In this document: in pieces, positions 19,391-27,777 of the stretch
How the letters are laid out: the number at the start of each line of letters is the position of its first letter
Numbering within the stretch: position 1 is the stretch's first letter
NCBI RefSeq assembly: GCF_009831655.1
Contig: NZ_WRPA01000009.1
Coordinates: 124,001 to 188,000 of the forward strand
Origin: Shewanella insulae
GTDB taxonomy: Bacteria > Pseudomonadota > Gammaproteobacteria > Enterobacterales > Shewanellaceae
Direction of reading: 5' to 3'
DNA: 64,000 bases
Notes under the pieces: model-generated
What the model was told of the DNA's origin: nothing
The model's database searches: none
What the model saw: the letters and a program-made list of their open reading frames with translations, nothing else
Made by a program: the position numbers and the translations under genes

Positions 19391-21301
19391 TCACGCGGCC
19401 TCGAGGGGGTCGCTAAAGAAACTGCCCTGTCCTGCGCTCACACCTAAAATTTTCAGCGTTTGCCACTCCTCCAGCGACTCGACGCCGTCGGCAAAGACCT
19501 GCACCTCGGTGCGATAGAGTCCACCGATAAGACTCCTTACAAACAGTTGATTTTCTTGACGTAAATGTATCTGACGCACGATAGACCTGTGTAACTTAAT
19601 CAGATCTACGCGGCAGGATTGAATATATTGGGTACTCACCACCTGCTGTCCCACCCGGTCGACACACAGGCTGGCCCCCATCTTGGCAATCATGTCCAGC
19701 GGCGCCTTCAGCTTCGCCAGATTATTCACCAGGATATCTTCGTTGATCTCAAAGATCAGCCGCGGCGTCAGGTGACGATACTCCAGCAGAGTCGTCTGTA
19801 ACCAGCGAATAAGGGCGCGGCTGGTCAGGGTATCCAGGGAGAGGTTAATGCTGTATTTACCCTTATCTTCGGATGAATAGGGTAACAGATCGAACAACAC
19901 GGCCTCGATCACCTGACGCTCAATCTGGGGGATCAGGCCACACTTAATCGCCATAGGGAGGAACAGGGTGGCGCGCACCAGGTTGTCGCTGCTGTCGCGC
20001 AGACGGCAGGAAACCTCGCTGTGGTGTTCCTTGCCATCACTGTCGAGTACCGCCTGGGTAAATGCCACCACACGCTTGTTAACCAGGGCGTACTCGAGGA
20101 AGCTACGCCAGCGCACCGAGCCTCGGGCAAACTCCTCGTCCACGGCACCCTTATCATACATGAACCAGCCACTATTGCCCTGAAACTGAGCCGCCCGTAG
20201 CGCCATCTCGGCCTCTTCGATCAGCTGCCCCTTGCTATCGCCAACCTTGAAATAGGCCACGCCAATATGGAAGAAATCGTCGCGATTATTTACCCCTTCC
20301 AGGGGCTGGCTCAGGCAGACCTTGAGCAGCCTGGCGGCCAGCTTCTCGGCATCCGCCAGGGAGATCTGCGGCACCACGATGGCAAACTGATTATAGGAAC
20401 GGCGGGAGAAGATGCTGTTGGCCTGACTGTCAAGCAGGTGACTGATGCCACCTATGGTCTGGGTAAGCAGCTCCTGAATGCTGAACTCATCCGCCTCCTG
20501 CTGAAGCAGATCCAGATCTTCCATCTCCAGCAGTAGCAGCACTCCAGGTGCCATCATGCCATCCTTGTTGCTCAGGGCGTCTAGACGGTTCTTGAGGAAC
20601 AGGCGATTGCCTATGCCAGACTCGGGGTCGAGGAAGGTGTTGGAGCGAATAAACTGATCGAACCTGGCGCGCTGCTTCTGGGCATCATCCAGCTCCAGCA
20701 ACATCTGGGTCAAGGCCCGATTGATAAGCCTTGGACGGCCATGGCCAGTCTCGGCCAGGGCCTTGTCATAATCTCCCGACAGGATCAGGTGGCTGCGCTT
20801 AGCCAGATCTTCTATGCCCTGCAGCTGCTGCGCCAGCCAGAGATAGCCGCGGCGCACTAGCAACGCCACGGCGAGAGCCCCAACCAAAAACACCAGGCTG
20901 CCATGCCAGCTGATGTTATGCAGCAAGAAGGGCTGAGGCAGGCTGACATGAAAATGCAGATCTAGGGTCTCGTTGAGTACCCTGTCGTAATTGACGACAC
21001 TCTGATCATGGTTGCCCCTGTCGAAGCGATACAATGTCTCTTCACCGCGGATCAGAGTAAATTTTTGCGCATCATAGGCGGCCAGGATCTGTGGCAGCCA
21101 GATATCCAGATGTCGCAGCTCGTGCCGGACCTGATGCTGCAGCAACATCTCTTCCAGCTCTTTCATCTGCTGTTGTTGAAACTTATAGGTGAGCTGAATG
21201 AAACTGACCAGGGCGGTCAGCATAAAGATGAAGGCGACCGCGGCGAGGGAAAGTAGCCAAAAGCCGGTTAACTTCTTGGTCAGGAGTTGTGTCAATTTCA
21301 T
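19391..21301 (-). CDS. csrD: CsrD / MshH regulatory protein with degenerate GGDEF-EAL
   Basis: In Enterobacteria, CsrD is a membrane protein that steers RNase E to CsrB/CsrC RNAs; the Vibrio homologue is MshH. The ATG at 21299-21301 (MKLTQLLTKKL) has AGGA seven bases upstream, giving about 636 aa. Two membrane helices flank a short periplasmic part (about residues 12-35 and 125-145). In the GGDEF domain the signature position reads RRSYNQF. In the EAL domain the signature reads EVSCRL. Both catalytic motifs are lost, as in CsrD, so no cyclase or phosphodiesterase activity is expected. Confidence 0.88.
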   Translation of the reverse strand: MKLTQLLTKKLTGFWLLSLAAVAFIFMLTALVSFIQLTYKFQQQQMKELEEMLLQHQVRHELRHLDIWLPQILAAYDAQKFTLIRGEETLYRFDRGNHDQSVVNYDRVLNETLDLHFHVSLPQPFLLHNISWHGSLVFLVGALAVALLVRRGYLWLAQQLQGIEDLAKRSHLILSGDYDKALAETGHGRPRLINRALTQMLLELDDAQKQRARFDQFIRSNTFLDPESGIGNRLFLKNRLDALSNKDGMMAPGVLLLLEMEDLDLLQQEADEFSIQELLTQTIGGISHLLDSQANSIFSRRSYNQFAIVVPQISLADAEKLAARLLKVCLSQPLEGVNNRDDFFHIGVAYFKVGDSKGQLIEEAEMALRAAQFQGNSGWFMYDKGAVDEEFARGSVRWRSFLEYALVNKRVVAFTQAVLDSDGKEHHSEVSCRLRDSSDNLVRATLFLPMAIKCGLIPQIERQVIEAVLFDLLPYSSEDKGKYSINLSLDTLTSRALIRWLQTTLLEYRHLTPRLIFEINEDILVNNLAKLKAPLDMIAKMGASLCVDRVGQQVVSTQYIQSCRVDLIKLHRSIVRQIHLRQENQLFVRSLIGGLYRTEVQVFADGVESLEEWQTLKILGVSAGQGSFFSDPLEAA

Positions 21302-21430
21302 TTCCGCTTCCTGCAGGATTATTATTATTTTTACGTCTGAAACCGCTTTATCATCAAGGAATGCAAAAGGCGTCAACCCGAAGGCTGCATATTAACACTT
21401 ACCATACAAATAAAGGCGGGAAGGCACAAT

Positions 21431-21456
21431 AAAAAAGGGCCCTGAGGCCCTTTTCT
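21431..21456 (-). terminator. Terminator after malic enzyme gene
   Basis: The hairpin AAAAGGGCC-ctga-GGCCCTTTT lies about 20 bp past the malic enzyme stop, with a T run on the minus strand. It separates this gene from csrD. Confidence 0.88.
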
Positions 21457-21474
21457 TATCATCACAACCGCCGA

Positions 21475-22722
21475 TTAGGCTGTGTAGTGTTCAGGTAGTG
21501 AAGGCAGCGCCGCGACACCCGAATCGATAGCCGCCTGAGCCACGGCCTTGGCAACGTTGGATAGCAGACGTGGATCCATAGGCTTAGGTATCACATACTC
21601 AGGGCCAAACTTCAGCTCAGACACATCTGGATAGGCAGCCAACACCTCGGCAGGTACAGGCTCTTTGGCCAGGGCCGCGATGGCGTGTACCGCGGCAATC
21701 TTCATCTCATCGTTGATCTTGGCGGCGCGTACATCCAGGGCGCCACGGAAGATGAAGGGGAAGCAGAGCACGTTGTTTACCTGGTTAGGGTAATCGCTAC
21801 GGCCGGTACCCATGATCAGATCTTTACGCACATCGTGTGCCAGCTCAGGCTTGATCTCTGGGTCTGGGTTAGAACAGGCGAAGATCACCGGCTTGTCGGC
21901 CATCAGGGCCACATCTTCTGCGCTCAATACGTCTGGACCAGACAGACCCAGGAAGGCGTCGGCGCCCTTGATCACATCCTGCAGGGTGCGCTTGTCTGTG
22001 TTGTTGGCAAACAGCGCCTTGTACTCGTTGATGTCTTCACGACGAGTGTGGATAACGCCCTTACGGTCCAACATGTAGACATTTTCGCGCTGCACGCCGC
22101 ACTTAACCAGCATGGTCATACAGGCGATGGCCGCCGCACCTGCGCCCATACAGACAAAGACAGCCTCTTCCAGCTTCTTACCCTGGATCTCCAAGGCATT
22201 GATCATGCCGGCAGCGGTCACGATGGCCGTGCCGTGCTGATCGTCATGGAATACAGGAACGTTACAACGCTCAATCAGCGCCTTCTCGATCTCGAAACAC
22301 TCGGGCGCCTTGATGTCTTCCAGGTTGATGCCGCCAAAGGTATCGGCAATCGCCTCGACCGTGTTGATAAACTCTTCGGCTGTGCGGTGCTTCACCTCGA
22401 TATCTGTGGCATCGATATTGGCAAAATGTTTGAACAGCAGCGCTTTACCTTCCATCACAGGCTTAGAGGCCAGTGGGCCAAGGTTACCCAGGCCTAAGAT
22501 GGCGGTACCGTTAGAGATCACGGCAACCGTGTTGCCCTTGGCGGTGTAACGGTAGGCATCGTCAGGATTAGCGGCGATCTCACGCACCGGCTCTGCCACA
22601 CCCGGACTGTAGGCCAGCGCCAGATCCATGCTGGTTTCTGCGGGCTTGGTCAGGCTAACGGCGGTTTTGCCTGGTACGGGGAACTCATGGTAGTCAAGGG
22701 CTTGCTGACGGAAATCGGCCAT
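21475..22722 (-). CDS. NAD(P)-dependent malic enzyme, short form
   Basis: Converts malate to pyruvate and CO2 in the cytoplasm. The ATG at 22720-22722 (MADFRQQALDYHEFPVPGK) has AGGA upstream; the longer frame adds unrelated residues. The 415 aa hold the malic domain (LALAYSPGVAEPVREI, VFHDDQHGTAIVTAAG) and an NAD(P) domain (VCMGAGAAAIACM, FACSNPDPEI). It lacks the C-terminal phosphotransacetylase-like domain of MaeB. Cofactor choice cannot be read safely from the sequence. Confidence 0.93.
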   Translation of the reverse strand: MADFRQQALDYHEFPVPGKTAVSLTKPAETSMDLALAYSPGVAEPVREIAANPDDAYRYTAKGNTVAVISNGTAILGLGNLGPLASKPVMEGKALLFKHFANIDATDIEVKHRTAEEFINTVEAIADTFGGINLEDIKAPECFEIEKALIERCNVPVFHDDQHGTAIVTAAGMINALEIQGKKLEEAVFVCMGAGAAAIACMTMLVKCGVQRENVYMLDRKGVIHTRREDINEYKALFANNTDKRTLQDVIKGADAFLGLSGPDVLSAEDVALMADKPVIFACSNPDPEIKPELAHDVRKDLIMGTGRSDYPNQVNNVLCFPFIFRGALDVRAAKINDEMKIAAVHAIAALAKEPVPAEVLAAYPDVSELKFGPEYVIPKPMDPRLLSNVAKAVAQAAIDSGVAALPSLPEHYTA

Positions 22723-22901
22723 TTTAGTAATCCTGCAAAAAATGCGACAAGTGTATTCAGAGTAAGGTCTTATTTGTCCCGCTTCGCTCCCCCAGATTTG
22801 GCGAAAAACGACGCGAGCCATTAGGGCGCTAAGATACTCGAAATTAGGCGATTTTTAAACAAGATATTAGAAAATTTCAGTTTATTATGAAGCCAAACGG
22901 T

Positions 22902-23672
22902 CTAAGGCTCATTTTGCAAACTTATCTGTGATGGATGATGGGCAATCATCTGCCATTTTTTGTAGGAATAATACAACTCACCACGCACAATTACCGGACT
23001 TTCAAGCAGATTCAGGGTTAAAATGTTGCTAAATTTACCAGATTCTTCTCTAGGTATGCCCACATAAAAGATTTCATCGATAATCAGCCACAATTGCTGA
23101 CCTTTTCTTTCAAATCCTGTTACCACTCCTCTGACCTCTCGCCAGCGATTGCGATCGTCGCGTCCTAGCTCATCTGGCGACTTGGCCTGATAGCTTTTAT
23201 GGCTCCATAATCCCCGCCGCTCCTGACGTGCCAGACGCTCGATATTGGCCAGACACTGCCAGAAATAGTCATTCTGATAGACCCTCGCCTTGGCATAGCC
23301 CTGGCTCAGCATGATCTCCTGCAGGTGTTCCCCGGCCTCTGTATAGGCGTAGGCTAAGGTTTTCCCTTGGGGATCCAAGCGTTTACGATCGAAGGCCAGT
23401 TTAAGCTGCTGTCCGGGCGCCAAACGCTCGGTCAGGAAGTTGCGCGCCCGATTAGCGAAGGGTTCGGAAAGCTCTGGGTAGTGACTATCTATCTCGGGCG
23501 AGTCTATGCCGATGAGCCTGAGCTTACGGCCATCTTTCAACATCAGGGTATCGCCATCGATGACCGAGGCAATGGTGACCGTCTCATCATAATGGGTCGG
23601 CGCGCACAGGCTGCCAGCGGCGGTCGCCAGGAAGGAGCAGAGAGTAAGAGAGAGGGCCAGAATCTTGTCCAT
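22902..23672 (-). CDS. Secreted thermonuclease-like (SNase) protein
   Basis: Probable exported Ca-dependent nuclease of 256 aa. It has a signal peptide (MDKILALSLTLCSFLATAAGSLCA). The SNase core (about residues 30-165) carries VIDGDTLMLKDGRKLRLIGID, then Glu/Asp in SPEIDSHYPELS, and SQGYAKARVY with the catalytic-type Arg. The extra C-terminal part (about 170-256) is not recognised. GGAAG precedes the ATG. Single gene, with no obvious operon partners. Confidence 0.85.
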   Translation of the reverse strand: MDKILALSLTLCSFLATAAGSLCAPTHYDETVTIASVIDGDTLMLKDGRKLRLIGIDSPEIDSHYPELSEPFANRARNFLTERLAPGQQLKLAFDRKRLDPQGKTLAYAYTEAGEHLQEIMLSQGYAKARVYQNDYFWQCLANIERLARQERRGLWSHKSYQAKSPDELGRDDRNRWREVRGVVTGFERKGQQLWLIIDEIFYVGIPREESGKFSNILTLNLLESPVIVRGELYYSYKKWQMIAHHPSQISLQNEP

Positions 23673-23735
23673 AATGAATCGCTTCCCTAGATTAAACGCT
23701 CAGTCAGCAGTAATATCATAACCTTACAAGCAATT

Positions 23736-23897
23736 ATACCAATCACGGTAAGTAAGTGATCAGTAATAGCGCAGGAAAAACGATCAAGAACAAGGCAGAA
23801 TTTTTCGATAAGTAGTTATTCTACAATCAAAAATAATAACGCCGTTATCGGGTGTTTTAACAAGCTAGAATAATCAATTATTTACTACGATTGGTAT
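23736..23897. repeat. MITE-like intergenic repeat with terminal inverted repeats
   Basis: The element begins ATACCAATCacgGTAA and ends TTACtacGATTGGTAT. That gives terminal inverted repeats of 9 perfect bases plus 4 more after a 3-base mismatch, around an AT-rich 162-bp non-coding core. It resembles short palindromic intergenic repeats I recall from Shewanella and other marine gammaproteobacteria. No transposase is encoded, so any movement would need an enzyme in trans. Only one copy is seen in this window. Confidence 0.65.
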
Positions 23898-23975
23898 TAG
23901 ACCGAGCGCCAACTGTCGTCATCCGAGCCCAGCGAAGGACCTTACTCCTCTGTGCCAGCTTCTGTCGGCAGGCAA

Positions 23976-24005
23976 CAAAAAAGGCGCCCATTGGGCGCCT
24001 TTTTC
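23976..24005 (-). terminator. Terminator after rpmE
   Basis: The hairpin AAAGGCGCCCa-ttGGGCGCCTTT has A/T runs on both sides and sits about 20 bp past the rpmE stop. It could act in both directions. Confidence 0.9.
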
Positions 24006-24024
24006 AGAGTTCTTTGCAGAAGTA

Positions 24025-24237
24025 TTACTTCTTGCCAAGCATACCGAAACGCTTGTTGAACTTGTCGATACGTCCACCGGTATCCATAACTTTTTGAGTA
24101 CCAGTGTAGAATGGGTGACATGCACCACATACGTCCAAGTGCAGTGGCTTACCTGCAGTTGAGTTTACTTTGATAACGTTACCACAAGTACAAGTTGCAG
24201 TGATTTCAGCATATTCAGGATGAATGCCTGGTTTCAT
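24025..24237 (-). CDS. rpmE: 50S ribosomal protein L31
   Basis: Large-subunit ribosomal protein of 70 aa. The ATG at 24235-24237 begins [16 protein letters not shown], the standard L31 start; the longer open frame adds unrelated residues. Cys at 16, 18, 37 and 40 (CTC and CGAC) form the zinc-binding set of the C+ form, normally used under zinc-replete conditions. It is a single gene with its own terminator. Confidence 0.97.
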
Positions 24238-24426
24238 TGGGATTACCTCAAGTTTAAGGCCATGTCGCACTTCCAACCCGAAGTCGGACACCACATGCAG
24301 TTAATAAAATATTTAGGCGCGAGATAGTACAGGATACCACCAATAGATACAAGCATATCCTGTAACTATTCTCCTGCATCATCTAAATATCCTGCGAATC
24401 AGCTTACCGGCAATCGGCCGCCCCCC

Positions 24427-25194
24427 CTAGTCGGCGGCCAGCGCCTCGAAGGCCGCTCTTGCCGCATCGGCGCTGTGATACCTCTGCTTGAGCTCAGCCG
24501 ACGGACACCTGAGGGTCACATCTGCCCGCAGGCCATTGATCTTGCCGCCATTAAAGGCCTTTGGGTTAGCCTCGAAAATGGCAAGAATCGCACCATAGGT
24601 ACTCAGCTCCCACTGCTTGGCATAGGCGCTGCCGAGGCGCCATAGGGTCTGAGGCGGGGCATAATTAAGCTGACAGCCCGGCTGCACCCGATCGCCGACA
24701 TCGACGGGTTGTAAGGCTGCAGTCGACTGACGAGTCGTCTCTTGAGAGGTGGCCCCTTGAGGCTTAGTAGAGCGCTGCGGCGCCTTCGGGGAAATACTCG
24801 CTTTGATTTGTTTGGCGGCGCGAGAAGCGGTGGCGCCGTCAAATAGCGGCATACGCTTCACCTCCTGCCAGTTATTGACCAGATACTCCTTGACCACCAG
24901 CTGCGCCTCGCCATCTTCCACATCTTCCACACCGCTGAGCAGCAACATGTAGGTGTTCATCGGCTTGACCATCAATCGCTCGCTGCCGGAATGCTGCTCG
25001 ACCACAAACTGCACCTTATCCAGGTTGACCGATTGGGCGACGATATTGACCCTGAGCGTCGGGCGCTGACCCAGATCTGACAGCCTTTGATTGATACTGA
25101 CGTGGGTAAGCTTAGCCCAGGCGGGCAGACTCATAAGCCCGGCTTGCCCCAGCAGCACTAGGCACAGCATGACCAGATATTGCACTCTCTTCAT
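24427..25194 (-). CDS. FimV/LysM-like periplasmic protein
   Basis: Exported protein of 255 aa with a signal peptide (about residues 1-27, ending PAWA). The N-terminal half (about 28-115) resembles the FimV N-terminal domain (LTHVSINQRLSDLGQRPTLRVNI). A Lys/Ser/Thr/Gln-rich linker follows, then a FimV-type LysM segment (about 165-235) with TLWRLGSAYAKQWELSTYGAILAIFEANPKAF and NGLRADVTLRCPS. FimV proteins bind peptidoglycan and support polar pilus or secretion machinery. This short stand-alone version has no membrane helix or TPR part. Its exact role is unknown. Confidence 0.7.
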   Translation of the reverse strand: MKRVQYLVMLCLVLLGQAGLMSLPAWAKLTHVSINQRLSDLGQRPTLRVNIVAQSVNLDKVQFVVEQHSGSERLMVKPMNTYMLLLSGVEDVEDGEAQLVVKEYLVNNWQEVKRMPLFDGATASRAAKQIKASISPKAPQRSTKPQGATSQETTRQSTAALQPVDVGDRVQPGCQLNYAPPQTLWRLGSAYAKQWELSTYGAILAIFEANPKAFNGGKINGLRADVTLRCPSAELKQRYHSADAARAAFEALAAD

Positions 25195-25459
25195 CGCAAC
25201 CTTCTTATCCCTGTTTGGGTGGATCGATTCGACTCTCAGACGCTCACCTCAGGGTCACACGCATCCGCCATCCGGCCAGTCGACAACCCCGAGTCTCACT
25301 TAGCTATTAAGCAACAAGCTCTTTGATGTTTCAACAATTTTGTCACAAGTCTTAGATCTGAATAGCCTAGGCTTTCCACCGACTTGTGACAGATTCTGGT
25401 AGCCCTCGTCAAGCTGTCTGGTTACACTTGCTCTACTTTTATTGCTACCAGCCGAATCT
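25195..25459. promoter_or_regulatory. Divergent promoter region of FimV-like gene and priA
   Basis: This 265-bp divergent gap contains a perfect 11-bp inverted repeat, TGTCACAAGTC at 25341-25351 and GACTTGTGACA at 25381-25391, separated by 29 bases. It ends about 70 bp before priA. Either a paired operator or a cruciform/stem could explain it. Confidence 0.5.
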
Positions 25460-27655
25460 ATGTCCCTGTTTGTCGAAGTCGCCCTCCCCGTCCCCATGCG
25501 CCAGGCCTTTAGCTATCGCGTCAAAGAGGCCGATCTCGACAAGGCTCAGGTAGGTGTCAGGGTCAGAGTCCCCTTTGGCAGGCAGCAGTTGATCGGCCTA
25601 GTGACAGGCCTCAGCCAGAGTTGCGATCTGGCGCCGAACCAGATCAAATCGGTTATCACCTTCCTCGACCACGAAGCAGTATTACCCCCCTCGCTGTACA
25701 AGCTGACCCAATGGGCCGCCCGCTACTATTTTTGCAGCCTGGGGCAGATGTTGTCTCAGGCCCTACCCGTCGCCCTGCGTAAGGGTGCCGAGGTAGAGGC
25801 CCAGCAACTGCAGATCTGGCGCGTGACCGCTGCCGGACAGGAAGCGGATATCGATCTGCTCAAGCGTGCACCCGCCCAGCGCAAGCTGCTGCTTGCCCTG
25901 TTAGAGACAGAGCTCAGCCAGGATGAACTCAATGCCCTGGAGCTGAGCAAGACGGCGCTAAAGGCTCTTGTTGAACGGGGCTGGATAGAGTGTATCGAGC
26001 GGCGTATCGAATCAAATCTCAGCTGGCGCGACGGGCTCGAACTCGATGAGACGCCCCATCAGCTCAATCCCGAGCAGGCCATCGCCGTCGCCACCCTCAA
26101 CCAACAGCAGGGCTACCACTGCACCTTACTCGAGGGGATCACGGGCTCGGGCAAGACTGAGGTCTATCTGGCACTGCTGGAAACTGTGCTTAAACAGGGT
26201 AAACAGGCACTGATCCTGGTGCCCGAGATTGGCCTGACACCCCAGACCATCAGCCGCTTCAAGCGTCGCTTCAAGGTGCAGGTGGCGGTGATCCACTCTG
26301 GGCTCACCGACAATCAACGCCTGAGCGCCTGGCGTCTGGCTAGAAGCGGCGAGGCAGCCATCATAATCGGCACCCGCTCGGCGCTATTCACCCCCATGCG
26401 CTATCCAGGCATCATCATCCTGGATGAGGAACACGACGCCAGCTTCAAACAGCAAGAGGGGATCGGTTATCACGCCCGGGACTTAGCCGTGATGCGCGGC
26501 CATCTCGAATCGGTGCCCGTACTCCTTGGCAGCGCCACCCCCTCCCTGGAGACGCTACAGAATGCCCTGTCTGGACGCTACCAACACCTGAGCCTGGGCA
26601 GCCGCGCCGGCGCCGCCGAGAAGGTGCGCCAGGGGATCATCGACATCCGCAATCAGCCGCTGAAGAATGGTCTCTCCCATGGCCTGCTCAACGAGATGCG
26701 AATCCATCTGGATGCGGGCAATCAGGTGCTGCTGTTTCTTAACCGCCGCGGCTTCGCCCCGGCGCTGCTATGTCACGAGTGCGGCCACCTGCACGAGTGC
26801 GATCGCTGCGACGCCTTCTTCACTGTGCATCAATCCCTCGGCGAGATCCGTTGCCACCACTGCGGCAATCAGTACGCCATCCCCAAGCAGTGCCATCAGT
26901 GCGGCAGCACCATGCTGATGGGCCAAGGGGTGGGCACAGAGCAGCTGGCCGACGCCCTGGCCAAGGAGTTTCCCAACTACCCTGTGGTGCGAATCGATCG
27001 CGACACCACCAGCCGCAAGGGAGCGCTGGAAACCCACCTTAACGCCATCCATAAGGGGGAATATAAGATCTTGGTCGGCACCCAGATGCTCGCCAAGGGG
27101 CACCATTTCCCCGACGTCACCCTGGTCGGCCTGTTAGATGTCGATGGCGCCCTGTTCAGCGCAGACTTTCGCGCCCCCGAGCGTTTCGGTCAACTCTATA
27201 CTCAGGTATCGGGCCGCGCCGGACGAGCGCGCAAGCCGGGCACAGTGCTGCTTCAGACCCACCAATGTGACAACCCCATACTGAGGGAGCTGATGCACAA
27301 GGGCTATGGCGAGTTCGCCCGCGGTCAGCTGGAGGAGCGTAAACAGGCCCTGTTGCCGCCTGCCTGGCACATGTTGCTGTTGCGCGCCGAGGCCCACAAG
27401 GCCGAAGATGCCGACGCCTTCCTCGCCCAGGTTGCCCAGTTACTGCCGCAAGACGAGCAGTGTGAGATCATAGGCCCCATGCCCGCGCCCATGGACAGAA
27501 AGGCAGGTAAGTTCCGCCGTCAGCTGATGTTCCAGACCAAGACCCGCGGGCTGTTGCAGCAGGCCTTCGAGCAGGCACTGCCGCAGATCGAAGCCCTGCC
27601 CCTGGCCAAGCGATGCCGCTGGAGCCTAGATCGCGACCCGCAGGATCTCTTGTGA
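25460..27655 (+). CDS. priA: Primosomal replication restart helicase PriA
   Basis: Superfamily 2 3'-5' helicase that recognises stalled forks and reloads DnaB. The ATG at 25460 (MSLFVEVALPVPMRQAFSYRV) is the family start and gives 731 aa; the TTG 18 bases upstream is less likely. Visible motifs are the N-terminal 3'-DNA-binding domain, Walker A GITGSGKTE (near residue 225), DEEH box, and the zinc region with eight Cys (CHECGHLHECDRC ... CHHCG ... CHQCG). Helicase motifs LLGSATPSLETL and VSGRAGRARKPG follow. Confidence 0.97.
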   Translation: MSLFVEVALPVPMRQAFSYRVKEADLDKAQVGVRVRVPFGRQQLIGLVTGLSQSCDLAPNQIKSVITFLDHEAVLPPSLYKLTQWAARYYFCSLGQMLSQALPVALRKGAEVEAQQLQIWRVTAAGQEADIDLLKRAPAQRKLLLALLETELSQDELNALELSKTALKALVERGWIECIERRIESNLSWRDGLELDETPHQLNPEQAIAVATLNQQQGYHCTLLEGITGSGKTEVYLALLETVLKQGKQALILVPEIGLTPQTISRFKRRFKVQVAVIHSGLTDNQRLSAWRLARSGEAAIIIGTRSALFTPMRYPGIIILDEEHDASFKQQEGIGYHARDLAVMRGHLESVPVLLGSATPSLETLQNALSGRYQHLSLGSRAGAAEKVRQGIIDIRNQPLKNGLSHGLLNEMRIHLDAGNQVLLFLNRRGFAPALLCHECGHLHECDRCDAFFTVHQSLGEIRCHHCGNQYAIPKQCHQCGSTMLMGQGVGTEQLADALAKEFPNYPVVRIDRDTTSRKGALETHLNAIHKGEYKILVGTQMLAKGHHFPDVTLVGLLDVDGALFSADFRAPERFGQLYTQVSGRAGRARKPGTVLLQTHQCDNPILRELMHKGYGEFARGQLEERKQALLPPAWHMLLLRAEAHKAEDADAFLAQVAQLLPQDEQCEIIGPMPAPMDRKAGKFRRQLMFQTKTRGLLQQAFEQALPQIEALPLAKRCRWSLDRDPQDLL

Positions 27656-27777
27656 TCAAAAAATGCAAAAATAGCTCATAAAAATCCGACCAGAGGATAG
27701 CAATTGGCCACCACAAGCGGCTAAAATACGCGGTTATCCCTGAATCTTTTTATTTAGCAACTGTCGATTAAACGCCA

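Larger units (their letters stand above)
23673..24024. other. Intergenic stretch between nuclease gene and rpmE
   Basis: This 352-bp gene-free stretch contains the MITE-like repeat at 23736-23897 and the rpmE terminator at 23976-24005. The promoter of the nuclease gene (minus strand, starts 23672) must lie at its left end or inside the repeat. I see no further gene. Confidence 0.7.

Noticed and set aside
21685..22497. 270-codon open frame opposite the malic enzyme gene
   Set aside because: The malic enzyme on the other strand is unmistakable; the antisense frame shows no domain and no start site.
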